Shown: positions 45,191 to 58,840, counted from the first letter of the stretch. The stretch is 64,000 nucleotides of DNA from Whitmania pigra (GCA_021613335.1 JAJTWR010000182.1:406001-470000), one strand, 5' to 3'. Numbers and translations are program-made. Notes: generated from the letters alone by a model not told the origin.

Positions 45191-48100
45191 ATGTGTTCAA
45201 ACGTTCATCTCGCGGATTTGGCTTGCCAGTTGTTCGAGATTGGGGCCGTGAAGTTTGGTTCCTACAAGCTTAAGAGTGGGGTTTTGTCGCCAGTTTATTT
45301 TGATCTGAGGATCATCGTTTCTCATCCACGTGTCTTGGTAAGGCGATAATATGATCTTCGAATAAAGCCGGGAGAGTTTATACAAGCTTTATAGCTTAAC
45401 TACATTTAAGATTTTGATAAAATATGCAGTGAATCTCAACGAATAAGACTTATTTTAATCACCTGGTGATTATAAATGAATTGATTATTTGATTTATTTC
45501 TTTATTCACATTTGTTAATAACCCTCAGATATTACATCCAAAATATATATCATTATTGGTATATTTCCACAGGTCAAAGTAGCAGAAGTGCTCGATGAGA
45601 TATCAAAGAATGCATCGGCAAAATATAAAAGCATTTGCGGAGTTCCGTACACAGCTCTTCCAATTGCCACTGTAAGTGTTGGCTGCAAAAAGTTGCAGAA
45701 AGATTTTTTTTTAAATTAGCCGGTAGTGAATCATTGAATTATAAATAACTTCTCTGCCCAGCTAATATCAGCTCAAAACAATGTGCCCATGTTGGTGAGG
45801 AGGAAGGAGATGAAAGATTATGGCACAAAAAAATTGATCGAAGGCGAATTTGAGGAAAACGATGTCTGCCTTGTGGTGGAGGATGTGGTGACAACTGGAT
45901 CGAGCGTCCTTGAGACTGCCCAGGTGTGAAACCCTTTTATTGCTAATTGACTATTTGAAGTCAGCTTCAACTTTATTTGTTGGCATTTATTTTTATTTCT
46001 GAAGTTTATATTATTTTCAATGCCTAATTGCATGTTTAATCTCGTTTGTCTAGGTGGAAGAATCGTTATTTTAATTTCACTAATGCGGCTTGTTATACTA
46101 AATATTAATCTTAAATCGTAACAATCTCAGAAAATACGTTTATTTGTTAATTTATTAAAACTTATTAATTCATTAGTCCTAGATAATTTATTAATTCTAT
46201 ATAATTAAAATACTGTTACCAGGCACTGAAGGGTATTGGTGTGTTGGTCCACGATGCCGTTGTACTCCTGGATAGGGAACAAGGTGGCAAAGATAACTTA
46301 CTCAAGTCTGGCATCCATCTTCACAGGTTGGTTACATCCTTTATGTTTTTTATTTATTCATTTATTATTTATTTATTCAGTTGGCAATCTTACATTACAA
46401 ATGAATTTTAATCTTCTGCGTGGTTAATGCATTACAAGTATTTCATAGCTATGTGCTAATGGGTTGCTGTGAAACTCTGACGTTAGGAAAATGTTTTCAG
46501 CGTCTTCAAGGTCACAGAGCTAATGACCATCCTGGAACAAGCAGGAAAAGTCGACAAGGAAACCGTGGCAAAGGTGCACGCATTCGTAGGTGGAAATCAG
46601 GTCAAGCTCGACCAATCGGCAGCTGTCCCAGAAGTTAAAGTATGTCTTGAGTTTCAACAGTGACAAAATAATTGTAATCGTTAATTGCTATTTGTAATTT
46701 CTGTTTCTGTGTCGCTTTGTAAATAAATATAACTAATGCAATTAGTGAGACGTAAAAAGTTATTACACACTCGGTTATGAAATAAAATTAGTTATCATGT
46801 AGTTAATACAGTTATGTAATCCACCATTCTTATGATTTGAAATTTGCATAAACATATTAGCATTTGACTGAAATAATATTTATTTAATATCTTCGTTAAG
46901 TGTCTTTGTGATTCAGGTAAAAGGACGTCAAAAGAAATCCATAATTCACTATTGAAGTATTAAAATATTCATTTTATAATTGTTAAATATTAAAATAACC
47001 TGTTGCTATTGAATACAAATATTCAAATGAATGTTGCTTGTATTAAACTGAAAGTCATTTGCATTCAAATGAACCTTTATTTGGTGCTGTAGATTCTGGA
47101 TCACCTCACTCGAGCATCTCTGGCCTCTCATCCGATGTCGAGAAAGATATTCGAGTTGATGCACAAGAAAAAGACCAACCTCTGCCTCTCCGCTGACGTC
47201 TGCTCCTCTCAAAAACTTCTTGAGGTTTGCTTTATTTTTAAGGATAATTTGCTTTTTTTTTCAATTTTAATTGCATTAATATTTTACATTTACTTAATGA
47301 CAAAGAGTCTTCAGATATCAAAAAAATAGGTTATTAATCTTTTATTGTCCAAATTGAGTATTTTAAAACTGTTTCTTAAAATTATGTTTTTATTGATTTT
47401 ATTTCTGAGCATTATGAATTTTGGATCAAGTTAGTTTGAAGATAAAAATCTTTGCTTTATGAATTGCTAAATTTAAAATGTTGTTTGCTTTATGAATTGC
47501 TGAATTTAAAATGTTGTTTGCTTTATGAATTGCTGAATTTAAAATGTTGTTTGTGCAAAACAGTTGGCCGATACCGTCGGACCGTTCATCTGCGTCCTCA
47601 AGACTCACGTCGACATTTTGGATGATTTCACCGACGAAGTTGCACAGCGACTTGTTACCTTGTCTCAGCAACATGAGTTCGTCATATTCGAAGACAGGTT
47701 GGAAGATTGCTGCTCCATTTGAATCTTACTTAATTAATCTACATCAAATGCTGGTGAATTGTGTCTTGTGTGCTTGCATGCTTTCCTGATTACTTTGTTT
47801 TTAGTCGCTATTGATTTATTGATTTACTGTTTATGTCATTTTTCGTCTTGTAGAAAATTTGCAGACCTAGGACATACTGTTTCAAGACAGTTTGGTGGTG
47901 GTGTTTACAAGATCAGTCAATGGGCTGACTTGGTCAATGCTCACATTCTCCCAGGTCCTGGGATCATCAAGGGCCTTAGAGAGGTTTCTTTCTCATTTCT
48001 ATCCTTTGTTCTTATTTCTTGCAAACTTATTATTTTATGTTGCTTTAATGCTTTTGTAAAAATCATACCTCAAGTATTTAACACTGTAAGTAATATAAGA

Positions 48101-50139
48101 ATCTGTAGCCATACTTTTTCTGAGCAGTGATGATGAGGAATGCAACTGATAACAATTCTTCTCTGCTGGCATCTTGCATCGTCTTGTCGGAACCTCGTTT
48201 GGGGCCTCGGGTCGAGACCGCCTCGGACTCGATGGTCGGGTGCCTCGCGTGTGATGGCATTCGATCTCGTCCGGGGATGTGTCTCCACGGGTTTCCAAGC
48301 AATGGATTTCAACAAGAAGGTGCAGGGTGTCAGTGGAGAAAGGTTGGGCACGTTCATTGTGCTCCAGCCAAATGATGCTTAGTTTTCAACCTGAACTGCA
48401 ATAAGTTAAATAATTCTGTACTTTTATTAAATTGTTTTGTCTCTCAATAATATTAATAGTTAATTCATAATTTATATATATTATTATAATTTAATTGTAA
48501 TGTTGCTTTGTTATTTCCAGTGGTTCTGCAGAATATTTAAATTGTTTTGTCTCATAATAATATTAATAGTTAATTCATAATTTATATATATTATTATAAT
48601 TTAATTGTAATGTTGCTTTGTTATTTCCAGTGATTCTGCAGAATATTTAATCTGTTAATATGATATTTAATGCCACCTTGTTTCAAATATTTAATTTTTT
48701 ATTTTCATTTCAAATCGAAAGGCAAACATAAAGAGTGGCTGTCTGCTAATAGCTGAGATGTCCTCGGAAAAGAACCTGCTGACAGCCGAGTACACTAAAG
48801 GTACTTGATGCTTGTTGTTGTTGTTCTTTGCCTACAAGTTGTAATACAAAGTTGTTGTAAAAATTTGTAGCAAAAGTTTCACTTACTCAACTATAGTTTA
48901 GTTTATAGTTTAACTATAGTTTAAGGCTGTGCCCCTCAATTCTTCTTAATTCAAGCTAAAAGCACTTTTATTTTTTTATTAATTTTGTCCACTTCTTTAT
49001 ATCAAAAGATCAAAAACTATAGTTTCACCACAATTAGAAATCTTGTCATTGAAATGTTTCCTTTCAGAGATGTGTGTGTGTTCACAAATTTCTTGAAGAT
49101 TTTATATTTAAGATTAGATTTATATAAAGATAAAAGTCTATGTTTCCTTTGGTGTATCATTATGCATCTTTGTAGATGTATATTTGTAGGAAGAAGCATC
49201 TGACATGATGCAATACTTGTTTTGAATAAAATGATGTATTTATGTATGTCTGCTTTGTACCAGCCTCAGATATCATCATCATCATCATCATCAAGTCCTC
49301 TACAATTAAGCTTTCATAGCATGAGATGGTGAATTTGTCCTAATTTTTGTTCTCACTGCATGTCTTGATTTATGTTAAAGCAGTTTCATGCGGTCATACT
49401 TCACCTTACATTTTTTTTATTTAATCATCCATTGCTCCATAATAGTCACTGATCCAGTTTTTGTTCTTACTTTGCATTGCTAACATTGCTAGTCTATGTC
49501 TTCAGCTGCAGTGAAAATGGCAGAAGAAAATAAAGATTTTGTGATGGGTTTCATCTGCCAGTCAAGGTTGTCTGACGATCCAGGTGTCATCCACTTCACT
49601 CCAGGTATATTTTGTTATTGTGTCACACAAGTCCTGAAATTGTATCTACTTCATAGAGTGAGATATTATTGAGTTCGATTAGGTTATCAGTTTATGAATT
49701 CTAGATCATAATCTGGTTGGTTGATTGCCTGCAATGGCAACTGTCGTAATGTGTCTTTTTGCAACCCAACCTCGACCTGGGCCATCGGGGAGTGGCCCCA
49801 CCTAGGGGTGCTTTATGTGAATGGTATAGCAATTGAAAAGTGCTCTCACATCCTATTGTCATTCTCGATAATTCCTAAACTTAATTAAAATGTTGGATAA
49901 ATGCAATAAGCTAATAAAGAAAGTCTCCAAAATATCCAGGTGTTCACCTCAAGAGCAAGGGTGATGACAAGGGACAACAATACCTCACCCCTAGCAAATT
50001 GGTCGAGGAGAAGAAGGTCGATGTGCTGATAGTCGGTCGAGGAATCGTAGAATCGCAGGATCCCGTTGGAACGGCCAAGTTGTATGCTCAGGAGGGATAT
50101 AAGGGTTACCTGTCTGTAACAAACCAGCTGGACTGTTGA
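45191..50139 (+). CDS. UMPS: Uridine 5'-monophosphate synthase (OPRT-ODC fusion)
   Basis: Eleven coding exons in consistent phase: 45191-45337, 45573-45671, 45762-45923, 46223-46326, 46501-46639, 47093-47224, 47564-47697, 47854-47983, 48722-48800, 49506-49604 and 49940-50139, giving 474 residues (human 480). Exons 1-4 form orotate phosphoribosyltransferase: [20 protein letters not shown], then the PRPP loop [12 protein letters not shown]. Exons 6-11 form orotidylate decarboxylase: [11 protein letters not shown], catalytic [11 protein letters not shown], the [15 protein letters not shown] strand, [11 protein letters not shown] and IVGRGI near the C-terminus. The two cytosolic activities convert orotate through OMP to UMP, the last steps of de novo pyrimidine synthesis. 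All catalytic Lys/Asp residues of the KTHVDI motif are present. A strong ATG start (GATAAGCATG) is used. I see no AATAAA in the first 600 bases after the stop. Confidence 0.96.
47451..47549. repeat. Three copies of a 33-bp unit in UMPS intron 6
   Basis: TTTGCTTTATGAATTGCTGA... repeats with period 33 up to 15 bases before the exon-7 acceptor. It encodes a spurious [11 protein letters not shown] repeat on the other strand. Confidence 0.9.
48128..48385. other. GC-rich island inside UMPS intron 8
   Basis: About 250 bp of near 50-55% GC in an otherwise AT-rich intron, open in more than one frame on both strands. One plus frame ends ...[20 protein letters not shown] followed by TAG. It is not part of UMPS, because exon 8 (GLRE) joins directly to ANIKSGCLL at 48722 as in other UMPS proteins. 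It may be a piece of another gene or repeat dropped in; I do not recognise it. Confidence 0.45.
48431..48650. repeat. Tandem duplication of a 110-bp unit in UMPS intron 8
   Basis: ATTGTTTTGTCTC..., through TTATTTCCAGTG(G/A)TTCTGCAG and ending GAATATTTA, occurs twice back to back (48431 and 48541) with very few differences. Each copy carries an acceptor-like TTATTTCCAG. Confidence 0.9.
49727..49755 (+). mobile_element. SINE fragment, copy C
   Basis: GCCTGCAATGGCAACTGTCG and TAATGTGTC match the middle of the SINE at 33673-33824 (GCCTGCATACGGCGGTAATG, GCAACAGTCGTAATGTGTC) with a short gap. Lies in UMPS intron 10. Only this stretch is recognisable. Confidence 0.4.
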
Positions 50140-50900
50140 TTTTCTCAACGTTCCTTTTTTCTGGAGTTATTAATTATTAATTAGTTATTATTTAATTAGT
50201 TATTCTTTATTAATAACTCAATAGCATGTTAGTTTTTTGTCAAGTAATAATTGATCGGACATTGAAGTCTTATTTCTCGTCATATTTTTTTGAGTGTTTT
50301 TAACTGAGGACCGATTTTTGTACTTCATTTCATAAGTCATTTCTTTGTCACGATTTCATGATTTCACGATAACATGCTGAATCTAAATTGTTCTATTGAC
50401 AATTTAGTCTTTTTATGCATCGCTATTTCTTACTCATTATTCTAAATTAATACCTCAAATATATGATTAGCATTGATGGATCGAAATCAGATCGATTATG
50501 TGTCATTAATGATTGTTCCTTTGTGATGAATATTTTTGCTGGGCTGGAATATTACAGAGTCGTTAATTGATTTGTGTCTTGTTTTGAGGTTGCCAATTAG
50601 TTGATAATTATGTGGTGTTGTTGTTTTGGTGTCATTGACATTGAGCAGTGTTATTGCATGAATTTATTTGATTTTATGGTTTCATGTGTTCGACCACATA
50701 CTTTAGGTACCCGATGAATTAAATCCAATTAAATGTTTTCCTTGTTTACTTCTCATTTGTTTTAGTAATTGGGGTTAAATAATAATAGAGTCTAATAAGG
50801 TTATTTGAGTGAATCTTAAGGTTTAATAATTTGCCTTTTTCGTCATTACTGGACGAACTGGTGCCGGCCTCGGGGCGTTGCTGAGTTCCACGGATTATTG
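50140..50900. other. UMPS 3' flank
   Basis: AT-rich, no gene seen. Contains the UMPS 3' untranslated region of unknown length. Confidence 0.4.
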
Positions 50901-51131
50901 TTAAGCTATTATATTTTATTATTAAGCTATTATATTTTATTATTAAGCTATTATATTTTATTATTAAGCTATTATATTTTATTATTAAGCTATTATATTT
51001 TATTATTAAGCTATTATATTTTATTATTAAGCTATTATATTTTATTATTAAGCTATTATATTTTATTATTAAGCTATTATATTTTATTATTAAGCTATTA
51101 TATTTTATTATTAAGCTATTATATTTTATTA
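50901..51131. repeat. 21-bp minisatellite, 11 copies
   Basis: TTAAGCTATTATATTTTATTA repeated exactly 11 times (231 bp) with no visible substitutions, a sign of recent expansion or homogenisation. Because 21 is a multiple of three, it creates long but meaningless open frames on both strands. Confidence 0.98.
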
Positions 51132-51370
51132 TCAACTTTCTTGAGTAGCTGCAAGGTGGTTTTACCACCCAACACCAGCGTTTGGAGCATGACAGCCTAA
51201 GATTGTGGATCACTTTTTGCCAGACGACGGACAGCTTAATTCGTGAGAGCGAAGTGCATTCACAGGTAACAAGCAAAACAAATTGCGGAGGAGTCGTACG
51301 AAAAACAGGTCACATTTGTACTAATTTTGGAAGCATTCGGAGCTGTCAGTTGAATTCGATTGAATTTGTT

Positions 51371-51462
51371 GTGTTCCTAAGGATGTTTGACGATTGAATT
51401 GACTAGTGTTCCTAAGGATGTGTGACGATTGAATTGACTAGTGTTCCTAAGGATGTGTGACG
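51371..51462. repeat. 35-bp tandem repeat, about 2.6 copies
   Basis: GTGTTCCTAAGGATGT(T/G)TGA... starts at 51371, 51406 and 51441; copies two and three share TGTGTGA where the first has TGTTTGA. Confidence 0.9.
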
Positions 51463-51469
51463 CCCCCAT

Positions 51470-52680
51470 ATTCTCGGCGTGACACTAATCTAACCACTAA
51501 CTCCTCATTATTCACTGAAACGCCCACGGAGAAGTACCGAGAAATGTTTAAAAGTTAATCGACTCAATTAAAATTCTAATCCATCCTATTGGATGTCAAA
51601 TAATTATATTTGGACAAGCCTCGTTCAAAAGCCTGGGCTAATGTCTCAGACTTTTTATGGAATTTTTGCCTAAGAAAAATTAAGGGACTGCGTCTGGTGG
51701 TAATTAGCAAGTAATTATGCTAGGTTTACGCAGTTAATTCTCTACCTTGATAATAACTCTGTATCTGTCACAGCTCAATTGCAAAGCTCTGTTTGCGAAA
51801 ACTCGGGCCATGTCATTCGGGAGATGATCATTGTTCTACCATGTACCAGTTTTAATTTCAGTTCCAAGTAGTTGATTCGTTTAAAATTTAAATCATGTTC
51901 TGAAATTAAAAACGAAATAAAAGCTAAAACGACGCCAAAACAATAAAAGAAAATGTAAAAAAGCATTCGAGAGCGAGATAACGTGGATGTTCAGAGATTG
52001 GAATGAAGGTACGAAGCTTTGTTTCAGTCATGTTCGAAAGTGTCAAGGCACGTAAATACGATCCATGGGGAAAGATAAATTACACATCATGCTGCAAAGA
52101 TGCCCAAATATCAACAGATGAAAATCTTGGAAATGCCACGCTCATCCATTTCATCTACAAACAGGATCAAGGCTTTCATAGAGACGGAATGGGTACGTCG
52201 GTGATTATTCAAGTGACGGCAAACATTGTAATCTTATTTTCAACAAAAAACGTTGTGCAGAAAATAAATAAATCATCTGAAGAAATCTCAATTTTCTTAA
52301 TAGCTCGAAAATTATGAAAAATTTCTATGAAACAGTTCCGACTAGCATGCAAAACACACATGGTGAAAGTAGCAAAAGGAGATAAATGTCAAAAGTTTTG
52401 CTCGCGTAACAATGTTAACTAGAGACATCGTATAATCCCAGATGTAACTAACAATTGCATCGATGCTTGTAGCATTATAAATAAACATTTTTAAAAAGCT
52501 TCAAAATGTGAACAAGGTAGAAGGTTGACGACCAAAAAGGTTCTTAAATGCTGCAGCGAACCATTGCTGATGTCACTAAGGAGGAGTCACTGACTGTCGA
52601 AAAAGTTGTTTTAAAGCTATTATGCCTTCAGTTCGCATCCATTTTCAACGTGTTTTGAACCGTGTCAGTCTCGGCATCTG
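51470..52680. other. Intergenic between UMPS and the ETS gene
   Basis: No gene supported. A 104-codon open frame (52003-52317, +) lacks any recognisable motif and has codon use like the background. Confidence 0.4.
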
Positions 52681-52688
52681 ACACTCGT

Positions 52689-55487
52689 TCAAGCGTACTT
52701 CTGGCAAAACTGGTAAACAAGTCTTTTCGACTGGCTGGTTTTCTTAATGATCCCCTTCTTGTAATACTGGCGGATTGAGCGACTCAGTTTGTCATAATTC
52801 ATGGCAGGCCTGTTCTTTCTTTGACCCCACAACTTTGCCACTTTTATCGAATCCTCGATCTTGAAGATTCCTAAGTATGAAATTATTGAAGAATTAATTA
52901 TTTCTAAAGAGATGCTTCGATATAATAATTCCTCTGCATACTTAAGGGTGCAAATATTAACATTATCTAGAGTGCTATTTCAGGTTATTGCTCGGAATAT
53001 GACCTTTAAGCAACTATGGTTTCGGGTCTAATTTTTGCGGGCGATTACTGTTATGTGAAGAGGCTCGTTTAGTCAGCAAACAGAGATATTTGCATATCTC
53101 TAGAGCTTGCTGAATTTTAAACACCGTCGCCAACTCAAGAAACACCGTTCCTTTCACACATGTAGTCTCCGAAACTAACCTTTAGACCTATCGAGCCATC
53201 GAATGCAGTTCTCATAGTGGCATGGCTGAAGGAGAAGTTCTTTCAAAAACTGCCACAACTGGTTTCCCTGCCTTGCCGGTTGCACGGACACTTCAGAAAA
53301 TGTCTTTTCTGCAAAGATTTAAAAGCTTAAATCTCGGCTATAATTTCTACTAATAAATGTTCTTGTTAGTTGTTGTAATGCTAACTAATAATACTAATAA
53401 TAACCTTTCTTATAATTATAAATTATGTATTAATCTGACAACCTAATAAAGGTGTACCTGACAAATCGTTCTGGGAACCAAAAACTTCGTAAAACTCTGG
53501 AATTGAGGAAGACGGGGAGGTGTTGGCAGAACCACTGGGTACTTCGGTGATGTTGGGGTAGTTGAAGTCCAGGATGCTCGAACTGGATGCAGGGGAGGAA
53601 TTGTAGCTGTTAGCCGACGGAGACATGAAGAATGAAAACTGAGGAAGAACTGGATCGTTGGTAGTGGAGAGGTGTTGTTGGTGGACATCCATGAAGTAGG
53701 ACGGTTGAATGGCAAGAGTGTTTGGTCTGACGACCTGCTGTTCAGAAGCAATCTTGTTGCATGGATAACTGTTGTTGTTGTTGTGGTTGCTGCGATTGTT
53801 GTCTGCAGTTGAATGGTTGTTGTTGTTGTACGAGAAGGGCTGGATGGAAGGCACAGACATGTTTTCTAGGAAGTTGTTTCCATTCAAATGGGTTTCCAAG
53901 GAGAGGATTTGTATGTAGTTGTTGGGGAGTTGGGCGTTGTTGATGTTGCTATTGTTGATGCTGTTGTTGTTGCTGTTCTGTGCCGTTGAAGAGGACCAGG
54001 AAAGATGTGGAACTGTCGAGAGAGAGTTAATGCATGCCATCATAATCAGAATAAACAATTCTTAAAACAAATTTTGAAATAATCAATTACCACGATGTCA
54101 CTGATAACGAATTCAAAGATCACAATCAAATTATTAATTTACTTAATTAATTAAATTAGATTTATTAAGATCGTTCCTCTTCAATTCCCTCCAGCTGAAA
54201 CACTCACCACATTTCCATAACTCCAACTCCACAAACAGAGCTTCGGCAACCTCAGAGCTGTGCACCCACTCCTTGAGGCCTTCCAAACTGAGACTGCACA
54301 GGGCTGTACCGCTGAGGATGAGGTCCTTGACTAACTCCTTAGAGGAGACGAAACTCTTCTTGCTTAAAATCGAAGCTGCCCAGTTCTGGACGTCGGCAAA
54401 TGTCCATTGGTACGGATCTGAAAATGAACTTTACTGAATTTCAAGTAGAAATGAAATAGGCCAAAGTACTTTGGTATTATAACCATCGCAACGTCAAGTT
54501 ATCGCAACAATAATGTATTACTTAATTACAGTATTGCATAATTACATTATTATACATTACAGTATTACGCATTACATCCATGAACTTGCATCACCAAGGT
54601 AAACTGCGGAGGGAAAGCTGAAAGCGATGTTCATGAAATTCAGCACTTAAGGATTCGCACGGTGAGCAATTAATAGTTGGCATCACGAGCATTAAAACTA
54701 CGCTAAGTACTATTTCGAAGTTTGTTCTCACAGGCAGTGTTAGGCTAGGATCGTCATCAATGCCAACTCAATGGTTATATTTTTATAGCCATTTTTTAAA
54801 GTCTATTTTATGGCCGTTAATATTTAGTCGTCGTAGTCATCGACCATCTTAATAATTTGAGCATTGTCGTTGTCATCATCGTCACTATCATCATCATTAC
54901 CAGCATCACTAGCATCGTCATCATCATCATCATCACTGTCATCATGATCACAATTCTCGTTATTCTCGTAGATCATTCCCTTACTCACCACTTGAAATGC
55001 CCAACTGCCGACTTTCCCTGAGCACCTTCAGAGTCACATGAGGCGCCGACTGGGAGTTGAACTCTGGGGCTAAGGGGGAAGGATGCTCCTCTTTGACGTG
55101 CACCAGCAGAGGATCAGAATCCCAGTACTTGAGTTCAGACCAATTTGGCGCCACAAAAGGATCACATTCGGATGTCAGATGGGACTTAATGGTATCAACT
55201 TCCAGCGACGATTGTTGTTGTTGTTGTTGTTGCTGCTGTTGTTGTTGCTGTTGTTGTTGCTGTTGTTGTTGGAGGATTTGTTGGTCGTCGTAAAGAGAAG
55301 CGTCCGATTGGTAGGTGAACAGGTCAGGCTTGAGGCTGCCAAAATCAGCGATGTTTTGTTGCGTGAAGTCGTTGTTTTGAACGAAATCGTTGATGATGAT
55401 GTCGTCTGATGAAAAGTCTTGCATGATGTTCTCTATGTCGAACCACATCTTCATGTCGATGCTCTCTGTCTGTGTGCCTTCCATCAT
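52689..55487 (-). CDS. SPDEF: ETS-domain transcription factor of the SPDEF (PDEF) type
   Basis: Five exons on the minus strand: 55487-54989, 54417-54208, 54012-53458, 53308-53180 and 52870-52689 (TGA), in phase, giving 524 residues. Exon 1 is acidic with an uninterrupted run of about 20 Gln. Exon 2 is a Pointed/SAM domain (DPYQWTFADVQNWAASILS, LEGLKEWV). Exon 3 is a disordered Asn/Ser-rich linker. Exons 4-5 form the ETS domain at the very C-terminus: GNQLWQFLKELLLQPC, IRWLDRSKGIFKIEDS, LWGQRKNRPAMNYDKLSRSI and QYYKKGIIKK. The FLKELLL...IRWL...IFKIEDS wording and RPAMNYDKLSRSIRQYYKKG are those of SPDEF and its fly relative Ets98B rather than ELF3 or EHF. It is a nuclear DNA-binding regulator. 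The start is preceded by CTCCAG, so a noncoding 5' exon is likely. Confidence 0.92.
55213..55272 (-). repeat. Polyglutamine-coding CAA/CAG tract in SPDEF exon 1
   Basis: About 20 consecutive Gln codons, mainly CAA with CAG interspersed, in frame with the coding sequence. The mixed codons suggest selection for glutamine, or an old tract, rather than a pure microsatellite. Confidence 0.85.
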
Positions 55488-56095
55488 CTGGAGGTTGATT
55501 ACATCATAAGTTACTAAAAGTTATTTTGAGTTATTAGAAGTTGTATGTTATATTATATTACATTACATTACATTACATTACTACATGTTGCTGTCTTGTA
55601 AAACTGCATGTTGTGGCGATGTTTGTGACGTCCTTTGATCCATTGAAAAATTTCTCAAAATCCAACCCGGCTACTGAAGATGATGACTAACATGAACACC
55701 CACGCATCAGATTTATAGCTTGCAAGCCCACTTTATGCTTCACTGTCGAGTTATTAATAGCTTCACGATCATCATCATCATCATCACAACCATAATAAAA
55801 AAAAAAATAATAATCATCATCATCATCATCATCACAATCGTCATCTGCACCATAATCACCCCAACGTCACCATGGGGTTATTGTCGACAAAGACCATGAC
55901 CATGACCATCATCATCATCACTACCATCATCACTACCATCATCACCACCATCATCATCATCATCATTATCGTCGTCGTCGTCACAGCTGATATGTTTCCG
56001 TTGTTAAAAAATTCTACGAATCGGAAATGCAATCCCATTGTTCATGGCTAGTGATCGGTGCATGAATATTCAACAGCTTATTAAAACTGATTAGC
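55488..56095. other. SPDEF upstream region with CAT repeats
   Basis: Likely promoter side of SPDEF. Holds (CATTA)n at about 55560-55581 and broken CAT/CAC arrays at 55767-55985. No exon seen. Confidence 0.4.
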
Positions 56096-56096
56096 C

Positions 56097-56479
<383 letters not shown>

Positions 56480-56615
56480 GTCCAGGCTTCCTATTAGTGG
56501 TTGGTGTCAATGTTTGTAACAAGTGCTTGGGACGGTTCTTGGAAGATATTAAGTGAAGTGAAATGTTTGCATTGGAGTCTTAATCACCGGAATCATCATA
56601 ATTACCACCATCATT

Positions 56616-56955
<340 letters not shown>

Positions 56956-57106
56956 GTAGCGTCTTCGTCTTCATCTGTCGGTGATGATTATGATGGAATG
57001 ACTCACAGCCATTTAAAATCCCGTTAATGATGATAATTACGACGATCCAATAATTATGAGTAACTTTAATAACTATGCATGGTCGATAAGCGGAGTGACA
57101 AACCAC

Positions 57107-57235
57107 AATGAACCACAATCAATCACTATCAACCACAATCAACCACAACCCATCACAGTCAACCACAATCAACCACAATCAATCACAGTCAACCACAATC
57201 AACCACAATCAATCACAATCAACTATATTCAACTC
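57107..57235. repeat. AATCAACCAC minisatellite
   Basis: About a dozen degenerate units of 10-11 bases (AATCAACCAC / AATCAATCAC / AGTCAACCAC). Confidence 0.85.
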
Positions 57236-57239
57236 TTGA

Positions 57240-57652
57240 AGATTTCAAACTCTTGGTGCTACCAAAATATGATACACAAGCATCCCCAACACGGGAGATG
57301 TCAGATCGGCTATTATTTTAATAACATTAATTATGCATTCAATTTAGATTTGAATATCATCTTAATATATGATCATTATAATCACTATTCATAATTTATG
57401 TTAATGTAATCAATTTATAAATCACATTTAATTTTTTATTTGCAAAATACAAACTACAATCGCAAGAGACTAGTCGACATTGAGTCAAGTTGATGTCAAG
57501 TCGTAAACAAGTGCGTCACCTCATTTGGCGCTCAATCTGAAACGTCTGCTCTCAAAAGAATTTGTCGCGCTACCCACTTAATTTGCATAATATTAAAAAG
57601 AATAAACGCTATCTATAGTAACAAAGACAACAACAATAACTATATCACAAAT

Positions 57653-57685
<33 letters not shown>

Positions 57686-58840
57686 TTATGAGGACGTGAC
57701 AGAGTGTAAATAGTGCACTTATCAAGAGGATGAAAAGCCATCCAGCAAAATTTGAATGCAACGGTATCAAATGTCGAATATGAGTTGTACTGAACGTGTA
57801 CTTATTATAAATGTAAATTTACTTAATGTAAATGTAATTAATGTAATTGTACTCAATGTAAATGTTAAAAACATATTCTTATTAGTTGAAACGTGTCTGA
57901 AGCAATTTTATAAAGACTCGGGAGATAAAATTTTAAGATGAATATAACATATATTTGTTATATCGATTTATATAATAATAATAATAATTAATAGAATCGA
58001 TATCACTTTATAACAATACATCAACTGGATAGGCATTGCAGCACTAGGTATAAGAACTTAAAATACAATATAAGGTTGAAATAATTTGCCGTAGAATAAA
58101 AAAAATCAGAAAGCAGTATGTTAATGTCACTGTTGACTAACTAATTTGAACGTAAAAATGCGAACGACAAACATTTTGACACGCTTCAGTAGTTCAGTTA
58201 CTCGCAACAACACATTGTTACATTCCTTAGATCATACGATCCCACGATAGATTTTGTTACCCATCAACAAATATTCAAGTTATTCAATTAGTTGTCACTT
58301 CTCACATATTCACTTAGTTGTTTGCAAGTTTTGACTTTTACCAAAAATGCTTTAATGCTTGTCAAGTATTGTTTTATTAAAATTCTAGGCTATAAATTAA
58401 TCTATTATTCAGGGACATCCATTGGTGGAAGGGTATGTGGTAAACATAGGATGTACCCTGTGATTCATGTTATTGCCCCCTCCTAACTTGGGTGAGAAGC
58501 AGGGAAAGGTCTAAAAGGTCGTCTGATCAGGTTCAGCGAAGGTTTAGCCCTGCACCCGTAAGTTCTCAAAAGTTTAAAGTTTAAACTAATCTTTAATTGT
58601 TGTGGAAGGACGTTTTACTTAAACATTAAATATGTACGTAAATGTAATAAGAAATTCTGTAAATTATAAACTCACCAGTGAACGTAGTTGCATAATATTT
58701 CGAAGAATTGCAATAACCAATAATATTTGAAATGTTTCTTAATTTGATTTTATTCCAAATGAATTTCATTAAAAATTTCTTTGTACCTCCATAAACATGT
58801 GGCAGTTCAAATTTATATATGTTTCACAACATGGAAATTA
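57240..58840. other. Intergenic AT-rich DNA
   Basis: No gene supported. Small TAA tracts at 57655-57685 and about 57974-57990. The GC-richer 58410-58560 patch (GGGACATCCATTGGTGG, then GCCCCCTCCTAACTTGGG) looks like repeat debris but has no recognisable end. Confidence 0.4.

Noticed and set aside
48127..48382. Plus-strand open frames as an extra UMPS exon
   Set aside because: Exon 8 (ending GLRE) and exon 9 (ANIKSGCLL) join in phase and match the family without an insert; the block has no matching acceptor and donor.
50901..51131. CRISPR-like array
   Set aside because: The repeats are directly adjacent with no spacers, and this is animal DNA.
50746..51276. 176-codon minus-strand frame with repeated LIIKYNS
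   Set aside because: It is produced by the 21-bp minisatellite; 21 is divisible by three, so the frame stays open without selection.
52003..52317. 104-codon open frame as a gene
   Set aside because: No motif, no splice context and composition like the surrounding intergenic DNA.
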